Below are positions 7,997 through 16,590 of a DNA stretch of 45,499 nt, piece after piece. Both the position numbers and the translations under genes were made by a program. This DNA comes from an uncultured Anaeroplasma sp. (GTDB taxonomy: Bacteria; Bacillota_I; Bacilli_A; Acholeplasmatales; Anaeroplasmataceae): assembly GCA_945920825.1 (NCBI GenBank), contig CAMEKD010000002.1:1-45499 (forward strand), in the 5' to 3' direction. Position 1 is the first letter of the stretch. Each line of letters opens with the position of its first letter. The notes below the pieces were generated by a model that did no database searches, was not told where the DNA came from, and was given only the letters and a program-made list of their open reading frames with translations.

Positions 7997-8021
7997 AAAA
8001 AAAGGACATTTTTTCATGCCC
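7997..8021 (-). terminator. Terminator of the zur-znuACB operon
   Basis: On the minus strand GGGCAT pairs with ATGTCC (8016-8021 / 8004-8009, one G-U pair), followed by seven U. It begins 8 nt after the znuB stop. Confidence 0.8.
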
Positions 8022-8028
8022 TTGTATT

Positions 8029-8850
8029 TTATATAATTCTCTTTCTAATTTTACCTATTAGAATACATAAAATTAATACAACTAAATTAATAATTACAAT
8101 AATACTTCCTGCAGGAGTATCAATATAGTAATTTAAGATTAAACCTAAAAAACAGCAAAGAATGGAAATGATGACGCTTGAAATTATGACACTCTTATAG
8201 GTTTTAAAGATTTGTCTTGCAGAAACTGTTGGAAAAATAATTAAGGAAGATATTAATAATGCTCCCATAACCTTCATGCCTATAACTACAGTTAAGGCAC
8301 ATAAAATGGAAATAATGATAGAATAGAATTCACTATGCTTACTTGTCGATTTAAAGAAGGTTTCATCAAAGGTTAATGCAAATATCTTATTATATAATAC
8401 TATAAATGTACCAATGACAATAATACTTAATACGACACTTAGGATTAATTCTTCTTCAGTAATTCCTAAAATACTACCATATAGGTATCCTTCAATATCG
8501 ACATTCGTACCCTGTGTATGAATTACGGTATATCCTATCGCAAGCGATGATGCAGCAATAATACCAATGGCGGCATCTCCATGTATTTTATTCTTTTCTG
8601 TAAGCTTTAATATCAATACAGCAGCAAGGATTACAAGAGGCATAGCTAGGGCCAGTGGCGCCCAATTTAATGCGCTTGCAATAGCGGCAGCACCAAAGCC
8701 AACATGAGATAGGCCATCTCCGATCATAGAATTTTTCTTAAGTACCATAGATACACCTAAAAGTGCAGCACATATAGATATCGCACCCCCGACAACAAAG
8801 GCATAAACCATAAATTTATAGGAGAACATCTCGAAAATATTGAATATCAT
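8029..8850 (-). CDS. znuB: Zn/Mn-type ABC transporter permease (ZnuB family)
   Basis: A 273-residue ABC-3 family integral membrane protein with about eight hydrophobic segments. The conserved stretches MVLKKNSMIGDGLSHVGFG and VMGALLISSLIIFPTVSARQ are typical of ZnuB/MntB/TroC permeases. It forms the channel of a metal importer with the next two genes. The ATG overlaps the znuC TGA (ATGA). Zinc is inferred from the Zur-like regulator that heads the operon; manganese cannot be excluded. Confidence 0.9.
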   Translation of the reverse strand: MIFNIFEMFSYKFMVYAFVVGGAISICAALLGVSMVLKKNSMIGDGLSHVGFGAAAIASALNWAPLALAMPLVILAAVLILKLTEKNKIHGDAAIGIIAASSLAIGYTVIHTQGTNVDIEGYLYGSILGITEEELILSVVLSIIVIGTFIVLYNKIFALTFDETFFKSTSKHSEFYSIIISILCALTVVIGMKVMGALLISSLIIFPTVSARQIFKTYKSVIISSVIISILCCFLGLILNYYIDTPAGSIIVIINLVVLILCILIGKIRKRII

Positions 8851-9509
8851 AGATTGGCCTCCAAATAATCATCGGTTTTACCAAAATAATAACCATCCTG
8901 GGATAGAGCTAACACCTTATTTCCGATTAAGGAATCATTATCTATATCATGTGTAATCATAAGAATTGTTATATTATGACCTTCATTTAAATGCTTTAGG
9001 GTTGTATAGAATTCACTTTTTGATTTTTGATCTAGATTGTTACTAGGCTCATCTAAAATTAATAGATTTTCTGTTGCACATAGACTTCTTGCAAGCAATA
9101 CCTTTTGTCTTTGTCCTCCAGAAAGCTTGGAAAAGATCTTTTTCTTTAAATCTGTAATCTTTAGAATTTCCATAATTTCTAAAGCCTTTTTCTTTTCATT
9201 TTTATTATAAAAAGGACGAATGCCAACCTTATTGATAAAGCCAGACATGATAACTTCTAAAACCGAGGCAGGGAAATTCGGATCCACTCTAGTTTCTTGT
9301 GGCATATATCCTATGTTATCTATATGATATGTAATCTTACCTTCTATAGGCTTAATCAGCCCAAGCATTCCCTTAACCAATGTAGATTTACCAACGCCAT
9401 TAGACCCTAAGACGATGATAAAATCATTCTCCTCTATCTGAAATGAAATATCATGAAGAACTGCTTGTCTTTCATATCCAAGTGATAAATGCTCTACCTC
9501 AACTAGCAT
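8847..9509 (-). CDS. znuC: Zn/Mn ABC transporter ATP-binding protein (ZnuC family)
   Basis: A 220-residue ATPase with Walker A GSNGVGKST, Q-loop MPQETR, signature LSGGQRQKV, Walker B LLILDEPSNNLD and the switch His in ITHD. It energises the ZnuB permease. AAAGGAGG precedes the ATG, 16 nt after znuA ends; it overlaps znuB by 4 nt. Confidence 0.9.
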   Translation of the reverse strand: MLVEVEHLSLGYERQAVLHDISFQIEENDFIIVLGSNGVGKSTLVKGMLGLIKPIEGKITYHIDNIGYMPQETRVDPNFPASVLEVIMSGFINKVGIRPFYNKNEKKKALEIMEILKITDLKKKIFSKLSGGQRQKVLLARSLCATENLLILDEPSNNLDQKSKSEFYTTLKHLNEGHNITILMITHDIDNDSLIGNKVLALSQDGYYFGKTDDYLEANL

Positions 9510-9525
9510 GGTAAATCCTCCTTTT

Positions 9526-10512
9526 TTAATTTAGAGCTAATCTTAATGCCTCTACATTCTTTTTCATAAAATCTAAATATGTATAGCCCTTTTTATAATC
9601 ATCCTTTGTAATATTTTGCATAGAATAGAAGGTTAAAATTTCAATACTTGGTCCATCATAACCATTCTTTTTTTCTTTTTCAATTTCCTCTTTAATTGTT
9701 CTTGCAACCGTTGAAGATGACATTTCAACGACAAAAACATAAGAAAGATGCTTTTCCTTCACCTGATTTGTTAAAGATACAATTACCTTACTTGATGCAT
9801 CCTTATTCGATGAGCATCCCATAAATGCTGCATCATAATTTATTCCATACTCTTTTACAAAATATAGAAATGGGAATCTATCCCCAAAGCATAAAAAGTT
9901 CGTTTTTGCATTTGAAACAATATCCTTAATTTCTTCGTCCATCATATTTAGGGATGCAATATATGCATTCGTGTTTCTGATATACTTATCCTTATTACTA
10001 GAATCAATTTCACATAAGGCATCACAAATAGCCTTTATTATAATACTCGCATTCGTAATCGATGTCCATACGTGAGAATCGTATTCTACCTTATCTAATG
10101 CATCCTCTTCTTCTAGTTCATCTGCAGAGGTAGGCTTTTCTTCACCAAGTAAGGAAACGCCAGCATTTCTTAAGCAATCAAACATATTTATAATCTTTAA
10201 TTCCTTTGGAGCACTAGATAGAATTTCCTCTTCAACCCACTTGCTATCATCTTCTCCACCTACATATATAAATACTTTTGCTTTTAATACATTCTTTATA
10301 TCTACTGCAGATGGACTATAGTTATGAATATCTACACCAGGCTTAACTAACATGTCTGCTTCCATAGTAGAATCTTTAAGAACTGCCTTTGCAAAATCAG
10401 CCCCTGGATATATTGTAGATATAACATCCAAGCTTTTTCCTCCACAGGATGTTAAGGCTAAAACAAATAAAAACATAAAACTTAAAAATACAAAGCTAAA
10501 TTTCTTCATCAT
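9526..10512 (-). CDS. znuA: Zn/Mn-binding lipoprotein of ABC importer (ZnuA family)
   Basis: A cluster A-I solute-binding lipoprotein. MMKKFSFVFLSFMFLFVLA then LTSC is a signal peptide with lipobox. Metal-site regions are DIHNYSPSAVDI (DPHxYEP-like) and DSHVWTS (DPHxW-like), preceded by an acidic Glu/Asp loop where many ZnuA have a His-rich one. The third-ligand region reads FGDRFPFLYF instead of SHDAFGYF, as I recall for one Firmicutes subfamily. I place the start at 10512 (or 10509): a longer upstream reading would run into the Fur-family gene, whereas ATG 10512 overlaps its TGA and has GGGGAGAGG upstream. Confidence 0.88.
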   Translation of the reverse strand: MMKKFSFVFLSFMFLFVLALTSCGGKSLDVISTIYPGADFAKAVLKDSTMEADMLVKPGVDIHNYSPSAVDIKNVLKAKVFIYVGGEDDSKWVEEEILSSAPKELKIINMFDCLRNAGVSLLGEEKPTSADELEEEDALDKVEYDSHVWTSITNASIIIKAICDALCEIDSSNKDKYIRNTNAYIASLNMMDEEIKDIVSNAKTNFLCFGDRFPFLYFVKEYGINYDAAFMGCSSNKDASSKVIVSLTNQVKEKHLSYVFVVEMSSSTVARTIKEEIEKEKKNGYDGPSIEILTFYSMQNITKDDYKKGYTYLDFMKKNVEALRLALN

Positions 10513-10925
10513 AAATATATAAACCTCTCCCCACATTTCTTGCAAACACCGCTGATATATGTATTTTGTGGTTCTATCATAAAGCCAAGATTCTCCTTCA
10601 CCATAGAAACAAAATCCTCACTTTCCTTATTGCCTAAAGCAATTACCATACCACATTTCTTACATTCAAAATGAAAATGAGTTAAGCATTTTTTTGATTC
10701 TACATATTGATATGTAGCATATTTTTGATTCGATGCCTGATGCTTTAATAGCATTCCCTTATCTACCATTTTTAGAATATTTCTATAAACCGTAGCTAAA
10801 TTAATGTCATAACCAGACTCTTTTATATCGTCATAAACCTCTTGCACACTAAAGCTTGTATTCTTATGTTTTTTTAGGAATTCTATTATATATTCCTTTG
10901 GCTTTGTTTTATAATCCTTTTCCAT
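10509..10925 (-). CDS. zur: Fur-family metal regulator, probable Zur
   Basis: 138 residues. A winged-helix N-terminus with NLATVYRNI recognition helix is followed by THFHFECKKC (H83, H85, C88, C91) and GVCKKCGERF (C128, C131), giving the structural CxxC...CxxC zinc site of Fur/Zur/PerR. It is the first gene of the znu operon and is preceded by a near-ideal promoter with a 7-1-7 palindrome over the start site, so zinc-dependent autorepression is the best reading. Fur, Mur or PerR roles are less likely given the znuACB-type partners, but not excluded. Confidence 0.85.
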   Translation of the reverse strand: MEKDYKTKPKEYIIEFLKKHKNTSFSVQEVYDDIKESGYDINLATVYRNILKMVDKGMLLKHQASNQKYATYQYVESKKCLTHFHFECKKCGMVIALGNKESEDFVSMVKENLGFMIEPQNTYISGVCKKCGERFIYL

Positions 10926-10937
10926 ACTATCACCTTT

Positions 10938-10952
10938 TGCAAATCATTTGCA
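10938..10952. promoter_or_regulatory. Zur/Fur-type box, perfect 7-1-7 palindrome
   Basis: TGCAAAT-C-ATTTGCA is a perfect inverted repeat with the 7-1-7 spacing of Gram-positive Fur-family boxes. It lies just downstream of the -10 box, over the expected transcription start, and 12 nt before the zur ATG. Confidence 0.8.
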
Positions 10953-10957
10953 GATTT

Positions 10958-10985
10958 ATTATACGCTTCTTTTTTTCCAAGTCAA
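10958..10985 (-). promoter_or_regulatory. zur-znuACB promoter
   Basis: -35 TTGACT (10980-10985), 16-nt spacer, -10 TATAAT (10958-10963) on the minus strand. The -35 lies immediately after the terminator hairpin of the preceding exporter operon. Confidence 0.85.
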
Positions 10986-11010
10986 GAAAAAATACCGCAA
11001 ACGCGGTATT
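10985..11010 (-). terminator. Terminator of the FtsX/ATPase exporter operon
   Basis: Perfect 8-bp stem AATACCGC (10991-10998) / GCGGTATT (11003-11010) with a 4-nt loop, then TTTT CTTG on the minus strand. It overlaps the stop codon of the permease gene and abuts the zur promoter. Confidence 0.85.
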
Positions 11011-13483
11011 ATTCCACACTCTTTAAAGACTCTACCATTTTTACTCCTCTAATCCTTAAGGACAGTAGCATATTTATAGCTATTGCGACACCAAAGGTTA
11101 ATAGAAATGCAAGAATATAGGTCTTAAAATATATATGGTATAAATAGGAAACTAAGGATACTATATTATTCTCTAACACGAGTAGCATAAATGGATATCC
11201 TAAAATTAATCCTATAACTACACCTAGGAACGTCAAGGATAAGGATTCAATAAGTAGAGATCTTACGATTTCCATTTGATTAAAGCCTAAAACCTTTAAG
11301 GTTGCAATATCCCTACTTCTTTCTTTAAAATTCATTAAGGATAAATTATAAATGACAACAATACCTAAAAGTATAGCAAATATTTTAACCGCATTCGTCA
11401 TTACAGAAATACCACTCATTAGGCTTTCGGTCATTTCAACCCAATGCGATGGGGTTCTTGCCTCATTGACATAGGATAAGCCTTCGAAATATTCTAAATA
11501 TTCCTTCTCCTTTGTCTTATCACTTAATCCTATTTCTAATAATGTATATCTAAAGGTAGAACAATCCTTAAATATTTCATTGCCCTCATGTAAGATAATT
11601 CCATTGTAATAAAATGCTGGATAAATACTATCTACCTTAGCCTGATAATCGATAGAATTATAAGTAAAATGAACCATATCTCCAACATCAAGTCCTAAGG
11701 TTTCTGCAACATTTTTAGATACCATACAGGAATTGATGGGGAAATCCACCTTAACGGCTTCTCCCTCATTTGGGATGATATAAATCGTAGATGCCATTTT
11801 GCAACTACTATCCTTATAGGCCTCACTCGCTTGATGAATGGAATATTCATAATATTCCAATCCATCTAATTTAGCCACATCGGAATCTAATTCTTCCTTT
11901 GTTTTATAACTATTGAATACAATCGTTAAATCCGAGCTATAGAACAACCCTAAATCATTATCTATACCATAATTTAGAGTATCCTCAATACCAAAGCCAG
12001 AAACTAATAATGCAGTACAGCCAAGCACTCCTGCGATAACCATAATCGATTTACCTATATTCAAAGAAATATTACGGAATGCCATCTTAAGTGAAAAGAA
12101 TTTTGTTTTCTTAAATTCTATTTTTTTCTTATGATTTTTAAAGTGAACTACCCTTGGTCTCATAGATTCTGATGGCTTTAGCATAATTTCTTTTCTTGCA
12201 ATAATATAGGTAACAAGAATGCCAACACCGACAAATACAACTAACGTTAAAATCCCATATAGCCATGGGAATTTATATGGTGCAGCTGGCAATTGATAAA
12301 TAATACCATATTTTTTACCTAAGATCTTAGGTAATATCATTGGACCTAAGACCTCACCGATTATTGTACCGATTAAGACTAACGTCACGGTTAGACTCAT
12401 ATAATGCAGCATAATCATTCTTTTCGGTACACCTATAGCCTTAAGAGTACCGATTTGCGTTCTATCCTTTAATATCATTTGGGTTAGTGTAGTTAAAATA
12501 ACTAATACACCAACTAAGAAAAAGAATAGGGGGAATACATAAGTAAAGTTTCTAGCCTGCTTGACATCATTGTCGATGACCATATAAAAGGGCATACCAC
12601 TTCTTTGGCTTGTCATAAGTAAATTATTATTGCTACCTTTTGCTAGAAAATATGCATCAATCTTATTTTTTAATTCTAGTGCATCACTATTTTTTACTTT
12701 AATCACATATTGATTTGGATTTAGCATAGTCAATAAATAATTATAAATTAGATTGACTGCATTATCCTTATAATTCTCTTCTAAAAGCTCTCTTGCAATT
12801 CTTTTTATTCTAGTCTCACTTATTAAAACAACACTATGATTATAGGATGCCTTCGTTATATTCTCAGGATAATCCATAGCGCCATCTATGGTTGTTGTAA
12901 GTGTTATGGAATCCTTAGCGAAAATATTCTCTTTGCCCTCTTTAACAAACTTGTTTAATAAAGCTGCATAAGCGCCTAAATTATAGCTTGATATATCAAA
13001 GGTAAATGAAAATTCATCACCTAAATTATATAAGATAGAATAGGAATCCGATAAGCTTATTAAATCATTATCTATATAAATAAAATCATCTATAGTGTTC
13101 TTTTCTGTATTTATTATTTTTCCGTAAGGCTTAGAAATCGTAGGGATTTCATCTACAACGGTAATAAAAAGAGAATGTGCACTAGATTCTGATGGAATAT
13201 AGATTCTAGATTCCATAGAATCTCCATCACTTAAAAGAGCTTTTATATTATCATAGTCCTTTTCATCATAGCTTTTGGTCGTAACCCATAAATCCGCTAA
13301 ATTGCCTTCCTCATACACTGTATTTACTTGAGATTCAAAAACATCCGCATTTGCATGTAAACCTACAAATAAGGTAACTGCAATAGCACCAATGACAATA
13401 ATCGCAATAAATTGCATAAGGTTTTGTTTTATTGTTCTCACCATCATTTTATTTAATAATGAGAATGCCTTCTTTTTATTCAT
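11009..13483 (-). CDS. FtsX-like ABC transporter permease, two FtsX domains
   Basis: An 824-residue membrane protein of the MacB/FtsX class. An N-terminal membrane segment (about 20-40) is followed by a large extracytoplasmic region, a three-helix FtsX domain (about 325-435, QMILKDRTQIGTLKAIGVPKR), a second segment near 480, another extracytoplasmic region and a second FtsX domain (about 700-815, NFKERSRDIATLKVLGF). This duplicated form is common in Firmicutes exporters of peptides or lipids; the substrate is not readable. I chose ATG 13483, which overlaps the ATPase stop as TAATG with AGGAGG upstream, over an in-frame TTG 6 nt earlier. Confidence 0.88.
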   Translation of the reverse strand: MNKKKAFSLLNKMMVRTIKQNLMQFIAIIVIGAIAVTLFVGLHANADVFESQVNTVYEEGNLADLWVTTKSYDEKDYDNIKALLSDGDSMESRIYIPSESSAHSLFITVVDEIPTISKPYGKIINTEKNTIDDFIYIDNDLISLSDSYSILYNLGDEFSFTFDISSYNLGAYAALLNKFVKEGKENIFAKDSITLTTTIDGAMDYPENITKASYNHSVVLISETRIKRIARELLEENYKDNAVNLIYNYLLTMLNPNQYVIKVKNSDALELKNKIDAYFLAKGSNNNLLMTSQRSGMPFYMVIDNDVKQARNFTYVFPLFFFLVGVLVILTTLTQMILKDRTQIGTLKAIGVPKRMIMLHYMSLTVTLVLIGTIIGEVLGPMILPKILGKKYGIIYQLPAAPYKFPWLYGILTLVVFVGVGILVTYIIARKEIMLKPSESMRPRVVHFKNHKKKIEFKKTKFFSLKMAFRNISLNIGKSIMVIAGVLGCTALLVSGFGIEDTLNYGIDNDLGLFYSSDLTIVFNSYKTKEELDSDVAKLDGLEYYEYSIHQASEAYKDSSCKMASTIYIIPNEGEAVKVDFPINSCMVSKNVAETLGLDVGDMVHFTYNSIDYQAKVDSIYPAFYYNGIILHEGNEIFKDCSTFRYTLLEIGLSDKTKEKEYLEYFEGLSYVNEARTPSHWVEMTESLMSGISVMTNAVKIFAILLGIVVIYNLSLMNFKERSRDIATLKVLGFNQMEIVRSLLIESLSLTFLGVVIGLILGYPFMLLVLENNIVSLVSYLYHIYFKTYILAFLLTFGVAIAINMLLSLRIRGVKMVESLKSVE

Positions 13484-14187
13484 TACCAATCAACCTCCTC
13501 CGGCTTTATCGGATTTGGATTGATTTCATCTGAAATAATATTACCATCAGATATTTTAAATACCCTTTCTGCGCACATAGCAATTTTTTGATTATGCGTA
13601 ACAATGATAATGGTTTTATTATATTCCTTACCAATATCGTATAAAAGCTTTAAAATCGTCGCACCCGTCTTCTTATCTAAGGCTCCGGTAGGCTCATCAC
13701 AAAGTAATAGCTCAGGGTTTTTCACTACCGCTCTTGCGATAGATACTCTTTGCTGCTCACCACCAGAAAGCTGGCTTGGGAAATTGTTCGCGCGTTTTTC
13801 TAATCCTACTCTTTTTATAACATCTAAAGGATCTAGAGGATCCTTTGCAACGCTTGCCGCAAGCTCTACATTTTCTAAAGCAGTTAAATTCGGCATAAGG
13901 TTATAGAATTGAAAAACAAAGCCAATCGTTTGGCGTCGGAATAAGGATAACTCCTTATTATTAAATTTAGCAATATCGAATTCTCCTACCTTATAGGAGC
14001 CTCTTGTTGCATCATCCATACCACCTAATATATTTAATAATGTGGATTTACCTGCACCAGATGGGCCAAGAACTACCGCAAATGTACCCTCCTCTAGACT
14101 GAAGGAGATACCATTTAATGCCCTTACCTCATTTTCTTCTCCCTCATTATATATTTTTTCTAAATTTGAAACCTCAATACTCTTCAT
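13483..14187 (-). CDS. ABC transporter ATP-binding protein (MacB/LolD-like)
   Basis: A 234-residue ATPase. Walker A GPSGAGKST, Q-loop FVFQFYNLMPNLTALENVELA, signature LSGGEQQRV, Walker B LLLCDEPTGALD, switch VTHN. The FQxxNLxP... segment is typical of ATPases that pair with FtsX-type permeases. ATG 14187 is chosen, 8 nt after an AAAAGG site; a GTG 9 nt upstream sits inside that spacing and is less likely. Promoter at 14213-14242. Confidence 0.9.
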   Translation of the reverse strand: MKSIEVSNLEKIYNEGEENEVRALNGISFSLEEGTFAVVLGPSGAGKSTLLNILGGMDDATRGSYKVGEFDIAKFNNKELSLFRRQTIGFVFQFYNLMPNLTALENVELAASVAKDPLDPLDVIKRVGLEKRANNFPSQLSGGEQQRVSIARAVVKNPELLLCDEPTGALDKKTGATILKLLYDIGKEYNKTIIIVTHNQKIAMCAERVFKISDGNIISDEINPNPIKPEEVDW

Positions 14188-14212
14188 TTTTTTCACCTTT
14201 TCTATCTTTATT

Positions 14213-14242
14213 ATTATACAATATAGGGCTCCTTTATAACAA
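14213..14242 (-). promoter_or_regulatory. Promoter of the ATPase/FtsX operon
   Basis: Minus strand -35 TTGTTA (14237-14242), 18-nt spacer, -10 TATAAT (14213-14218). The -35 abuts the terminator of the preceding operon. Confidence 0.55.
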
Positions 14243-14243
14243 T

Positions 14244-14269
14244 AAAAATCTCAGATTTCTGAGATTTTT
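14244..14269 (-). terminator. Terminator of the GntR-ABC exporter operon
   Basis: Perfect 12-bp stem AAAAATCTCAGA / TCTGAGATTTTT with a minimal loop. It is T-rich at both ends so it could work in both directions; it lies 14 nt past the permease stop. Confidence 0.8.
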
Positions 14270-14283
14270 ACGAAACTATTTTG

Positions 14284-15270
14284 CTAAAAGAAACCCCCTA
14301 TAATAAAAGATGTGATTTCTAAAACCATAACACAAGCAAATATAATCCAAGTCTTTTTATCTAGCTTAAAGCTTCTCTTATATAATACATAAGCTAGATA
14401 TGTACATAATAAAATAATAATTGCGATAATAATATTTTGACAAGAGAATATCGTTGAAATTAAAAATACAGGAAGCATGATCTTATAACAAAACCAAGAT
14501 TCACTTCTTTGTCCTGCATCTTCACTTTTAAATCTCATGGACATAAAATATTGTCCTATGAATGCAGCAACACCCAAAATAGAGAAGAAAATTAAAGGCT
14601 CATAATTCATGTTTATCTTACTATGAAATAAAATCATCGTTGTAAAATTCGCTGAATAACTATAATAATTAAATAGAACAAAGGAATCACTATAATTTAT
14701 ATAATCATTTGGGTGAATCATTTTCTCTAGCATTAGTAATACTGGCCATAAAATAATCGTTGCCATTAAGGTACAAAGTATACCATCGATTACATTATTT
14801 GCCTTTGTAAAGAAGAATACTAAAATGGAATATACAACAAATCCTGAAACAAGTAGCATTCCATAATACGCAAAGAATCCAAGAAAATTACAATAAGCAT
14901 TTGCCCAAGGGAAAATGACAAGCAAAGATATAAAATAGCTTAGAGTAAATGGTACAACGATTTCCAAAAATCCTATAATATATCTCGTTAAATAAAGCTT
15001 CTCTCGTTTTATAGGCAAGGAATACGCTTGATCCATTGTTATTTTTTTCATTTTAAATGAGAATTCAACAATAGGGGTTATAGCTAAGCCTATGCCTAGG
15101 GAAATTACATAAACAGAAACGATTCCTTCGTGTAAATATTTGACATTTTGTACCTCCCATATCATATTATCCTCTCTATTTACAACTAAAAATAGTAATA
15201 AGAAAATAATAAATGCTGTTAAATAAATTGGAAATCTTTTCTTAATTAAATATAGGAAATACTTTCTCAT
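14284..15270 (-). CDS. ABC exporter membrane subunit, YtrC/D-like context
   Basis: A 328-residue protein with about eight hydrophobic segments and no signature motif I recognise. It starts at an ATGA overlap with the upstream ATPase, so it is the likely permease of that transporter. GntR (YtrA-like) - ATPase - permease is the layout of Bacillus ytr and related systems, often induced by cell-wall-active antibiotics or antimicrobial peptides. Substrate unknown. Confidence 0.75.
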   Translation of the reverse strand: MRKYFLYLIKKRFPIYLTAFIIFLLLFLVVNREDNMIWEVQNVKYLHEGIVSVYVISLGIGLAITPIVEFSFKMKKITMDQAYSLPIKREKLYLTRYIIGFLEIVVPFTLSYFISLLVIFPWANAYCNFLGFFAYYGMLLVSGFVVYSILVFFFTKANNVIDGILCTLMATIILWPVLLMLEKMIHPNDYINYSDSFVLFNYYSYSANFTTMILFHSKINMNYEPLIFFSILGVAAFIGQYFMSMRFKSEDAGQRSESWFCYKIMLPVFLISTIFSCQNIIIAIIILLCTYLAYVLYKRSFKLDKKTWIIFACVMVLEITSFIIGGFF

Positions 15271-16142
15271 TTTAAATACCCCCTAGATTCAACCTCAATA
15301 ATAAATAGCTCTTCAAAGTCAATATTGATTTCATCGATGACAAGAGGATGATATTCCTCCATAAGTTTTGTCATTTCTTCTAAATTATTTTTTACAACTA
15401 CAGTAATAAATCTCTTATCCTGCTTGAATGTTATAAATTTTATATTGAAGTCTTCTTCCTTCATTTCACTACCAAAGGCAATCATATATTTATGATATTC
15501 CTCTAAATGCTCACTAATATTACCACTAGATGAAATCTTTTTGGAATCTAATAATCCATAGGAATCACAAATGTCCTCAAGCTCTCTTAAGGAATGACTC
15601 GATATAACAACCGTCATGTTGTTTTCTTCTTGAACCTTAAGTAAAGCCTTTTTCAAGGTTAATCTTGCTAAAGGGTCTAAGCCATCAAATGCTTCATCTA
15701 AAAATAAGTATTTGGGCTTTATTGCAAGCGCAAGTGCGACAAACACCTGTCTTCTCATACCCTTAGAAAAATTATACATACTCTTCTTAAGTGGTATTTG
15801 GAATCCATTTAAGTATTCAAAATAAGCAATCTTATCTAAATTATAGAAGGCTTCATATAATTTAATAAGATTTTCTGGTGTTGTATTTCTTGAATAAAAT
15901 GGATCATCTGGAAGCAAGAAGACATCCTTCTTTACCTCAATATTTTCATAAATAGGCTTATCATCATAATAAACTAGACCTTCTTCTGGCTTTATGATTC
16001 CTGCCATAATTTTTAGAAGTGTTGATTTACCTGCACCATTAATACCTACAAGTCCAAATATAGTTCCATCCTCTATATCTAAATTTAAGTCATCTAATAC
16101 AAGCTTATCAAAGGACTTCTTAATTCCTTTAATACGAATCAT
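15267..16142 (-). CDS. ABC transporter ATP-binding protein (YtrB/BcrA-like)
   Basis: 291 residues. Walker A GINGAGKST, signature-region NFSKGMRRQV, Walker B YLFLDEAFDGLDP, switch ISSHSLRELED. The SKGMxxQ signature and Asp-Gly-Leu-Asp-Pro motif are those of the BcrA/YtrB export ATPases. The last 80 residues form a C-terminal extension typical of this group. ATGA overlaps at both ends link it to the GntR and permease genes. Confidence 0.88.
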   Translation of the reverse strand: MIRIKGIKKSFDKLVLDDLNLDIEDGTIFGLVGINGAGKSTLLKIMAGIIKPEEGLVYYDDKPIYENIEVKKDVFLLPDDPFYSRNTTPENLIKLYEAFYNLDKIAYFEYLNGFQIPLKKSMYNFSKGMRRQVFVALALAIKPKYLFLDEAFDGLDPLARLTLKKALLKVQEENNMTVVISSHSLRELEDICDSYGLLDSKKISSSGNISEHLEEYHKYMIAFGSEMKEEDFNIKFITFKQDKRFITVVVKNNLEEMTKLMEEYHPLVIDEINIDFEELFIIEVESRGYLK

Positions 16143-16477
16143 TTTAAATCCTCCCTTAATATCGCATCTAATTCCTCAAGGATTTCTTCTTTTGTCACTC
16201 CTTGATCGAATAGATTTTTTAAAACATCCTTAATCATAGGATTTTTCTTTTTCTCGCCTGAAACAAAATATCCCTTCTTTGGAATAGATTCAATTAATCC
16301 TTCCTTCATCAGTTCTTGATAGGCTCTTTCAACAGTCTTGTGATTCACACCAATTTCAATCGCAAGCTCCCTGACAGAAGGCATTTTCTCAAGAGGCTTT
16401 AAGATGCCTAAGGATATATATTTTCTATAATGATTTATAATTTGCTCATATACGCTTTCTTTTCCGCTAATCTGCAC
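16139..16477 (-). CDS. GntR-family repressor, YtrA subfamily
   Basis: A 112-residue winged-helix protein. VYEQIINHYRKYISLGILKPLEKMPSVRELA and NHKTVERAYQELMKEGLI are the GntR DNA-binding domain; the short C-terminal tail is the YtrA dimerisation helix. I place the start at GTG 16477, with AAAGGGGG 8 nt upstream. A longer reading from an ATG at 16579 is rejected because it would cross the promoter and the neighbouring terminator. It heads the ABC exporter operon and probably represses it. Confidence 0.85.
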   Translation of the reverse strand: MQISGKESVYEQIINHYRKYISLGILKPLEKMPSVRELAIEIGVNHKTVERAYQELMKEGLIESIPKKGYFVSGEKKKNPMIKDVLKNLFDQGVTKEEILEELDAILREDLK

Positions 16478-16490
16478 AAAATCTGCCCCC

Positions 16491-16518
16491 TTTGTACCAA
16501 CTGTCCCAACTGTACCCC
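16491..16518. repeat. Three tandem 9-nt repeats at the gntR start site, operator candidate
   Basis: On the plus strand TGTACCAAC, TGTCCCAAC and TGTACCCCT follow each other with a 9-nt period. They sit directly between the -10 box and the gntR ribosome site. The outer copies contain GTAC, giving an inverted relationship between the ends. Position and repetition suggest the repressor's own binding site. Confidence 0.5.
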
Positions 16519-16519
16519 T

Positions 16520-16548
16520 ATTATAATACCAAAGAAAAGAATTGGCAA
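16520..16548 (-). promoter_or_regulatory. Promoter of the gntR-ABC operon
   Basis: Minus strand -35 TTGCCA (16543-16548), 17-nt spacer, -10 TATAAT (16520-16525). Confidence 0.75.
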
Positions 16549-16562
16549 GACTATTTTTGGCA

Positions 16563-16588
16563 AATAAAAAGGAAGGCAATGCCTTCCT
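16563..16588 (-). terminator. Terminator of the HD-GYP / dipeptidase operon
   Basis: Stem AGGAAGGC (16570-16577) / GCCTTCCT (16581-16588) with a 3-nt loop followed on the minus strand by TTTTATTT, right after the dipeptidase stop. Confidence 0.85.
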
Positions 16589-16590
16589 GA

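Noticed and set aside
10513-10545. N-terminal extension of ZnuA
   Set aside because: It lies in the Fur-family coding sequence and puts extra residues before a perfect lipoprotein signal.
16478-16579. N-terminal extension of the GntR regulator
   Set aside because: It spans the operon's own promoter and the neighbouring terminator; GTG 16477 has an ideal ribosome site and gives the usual YtrA length.
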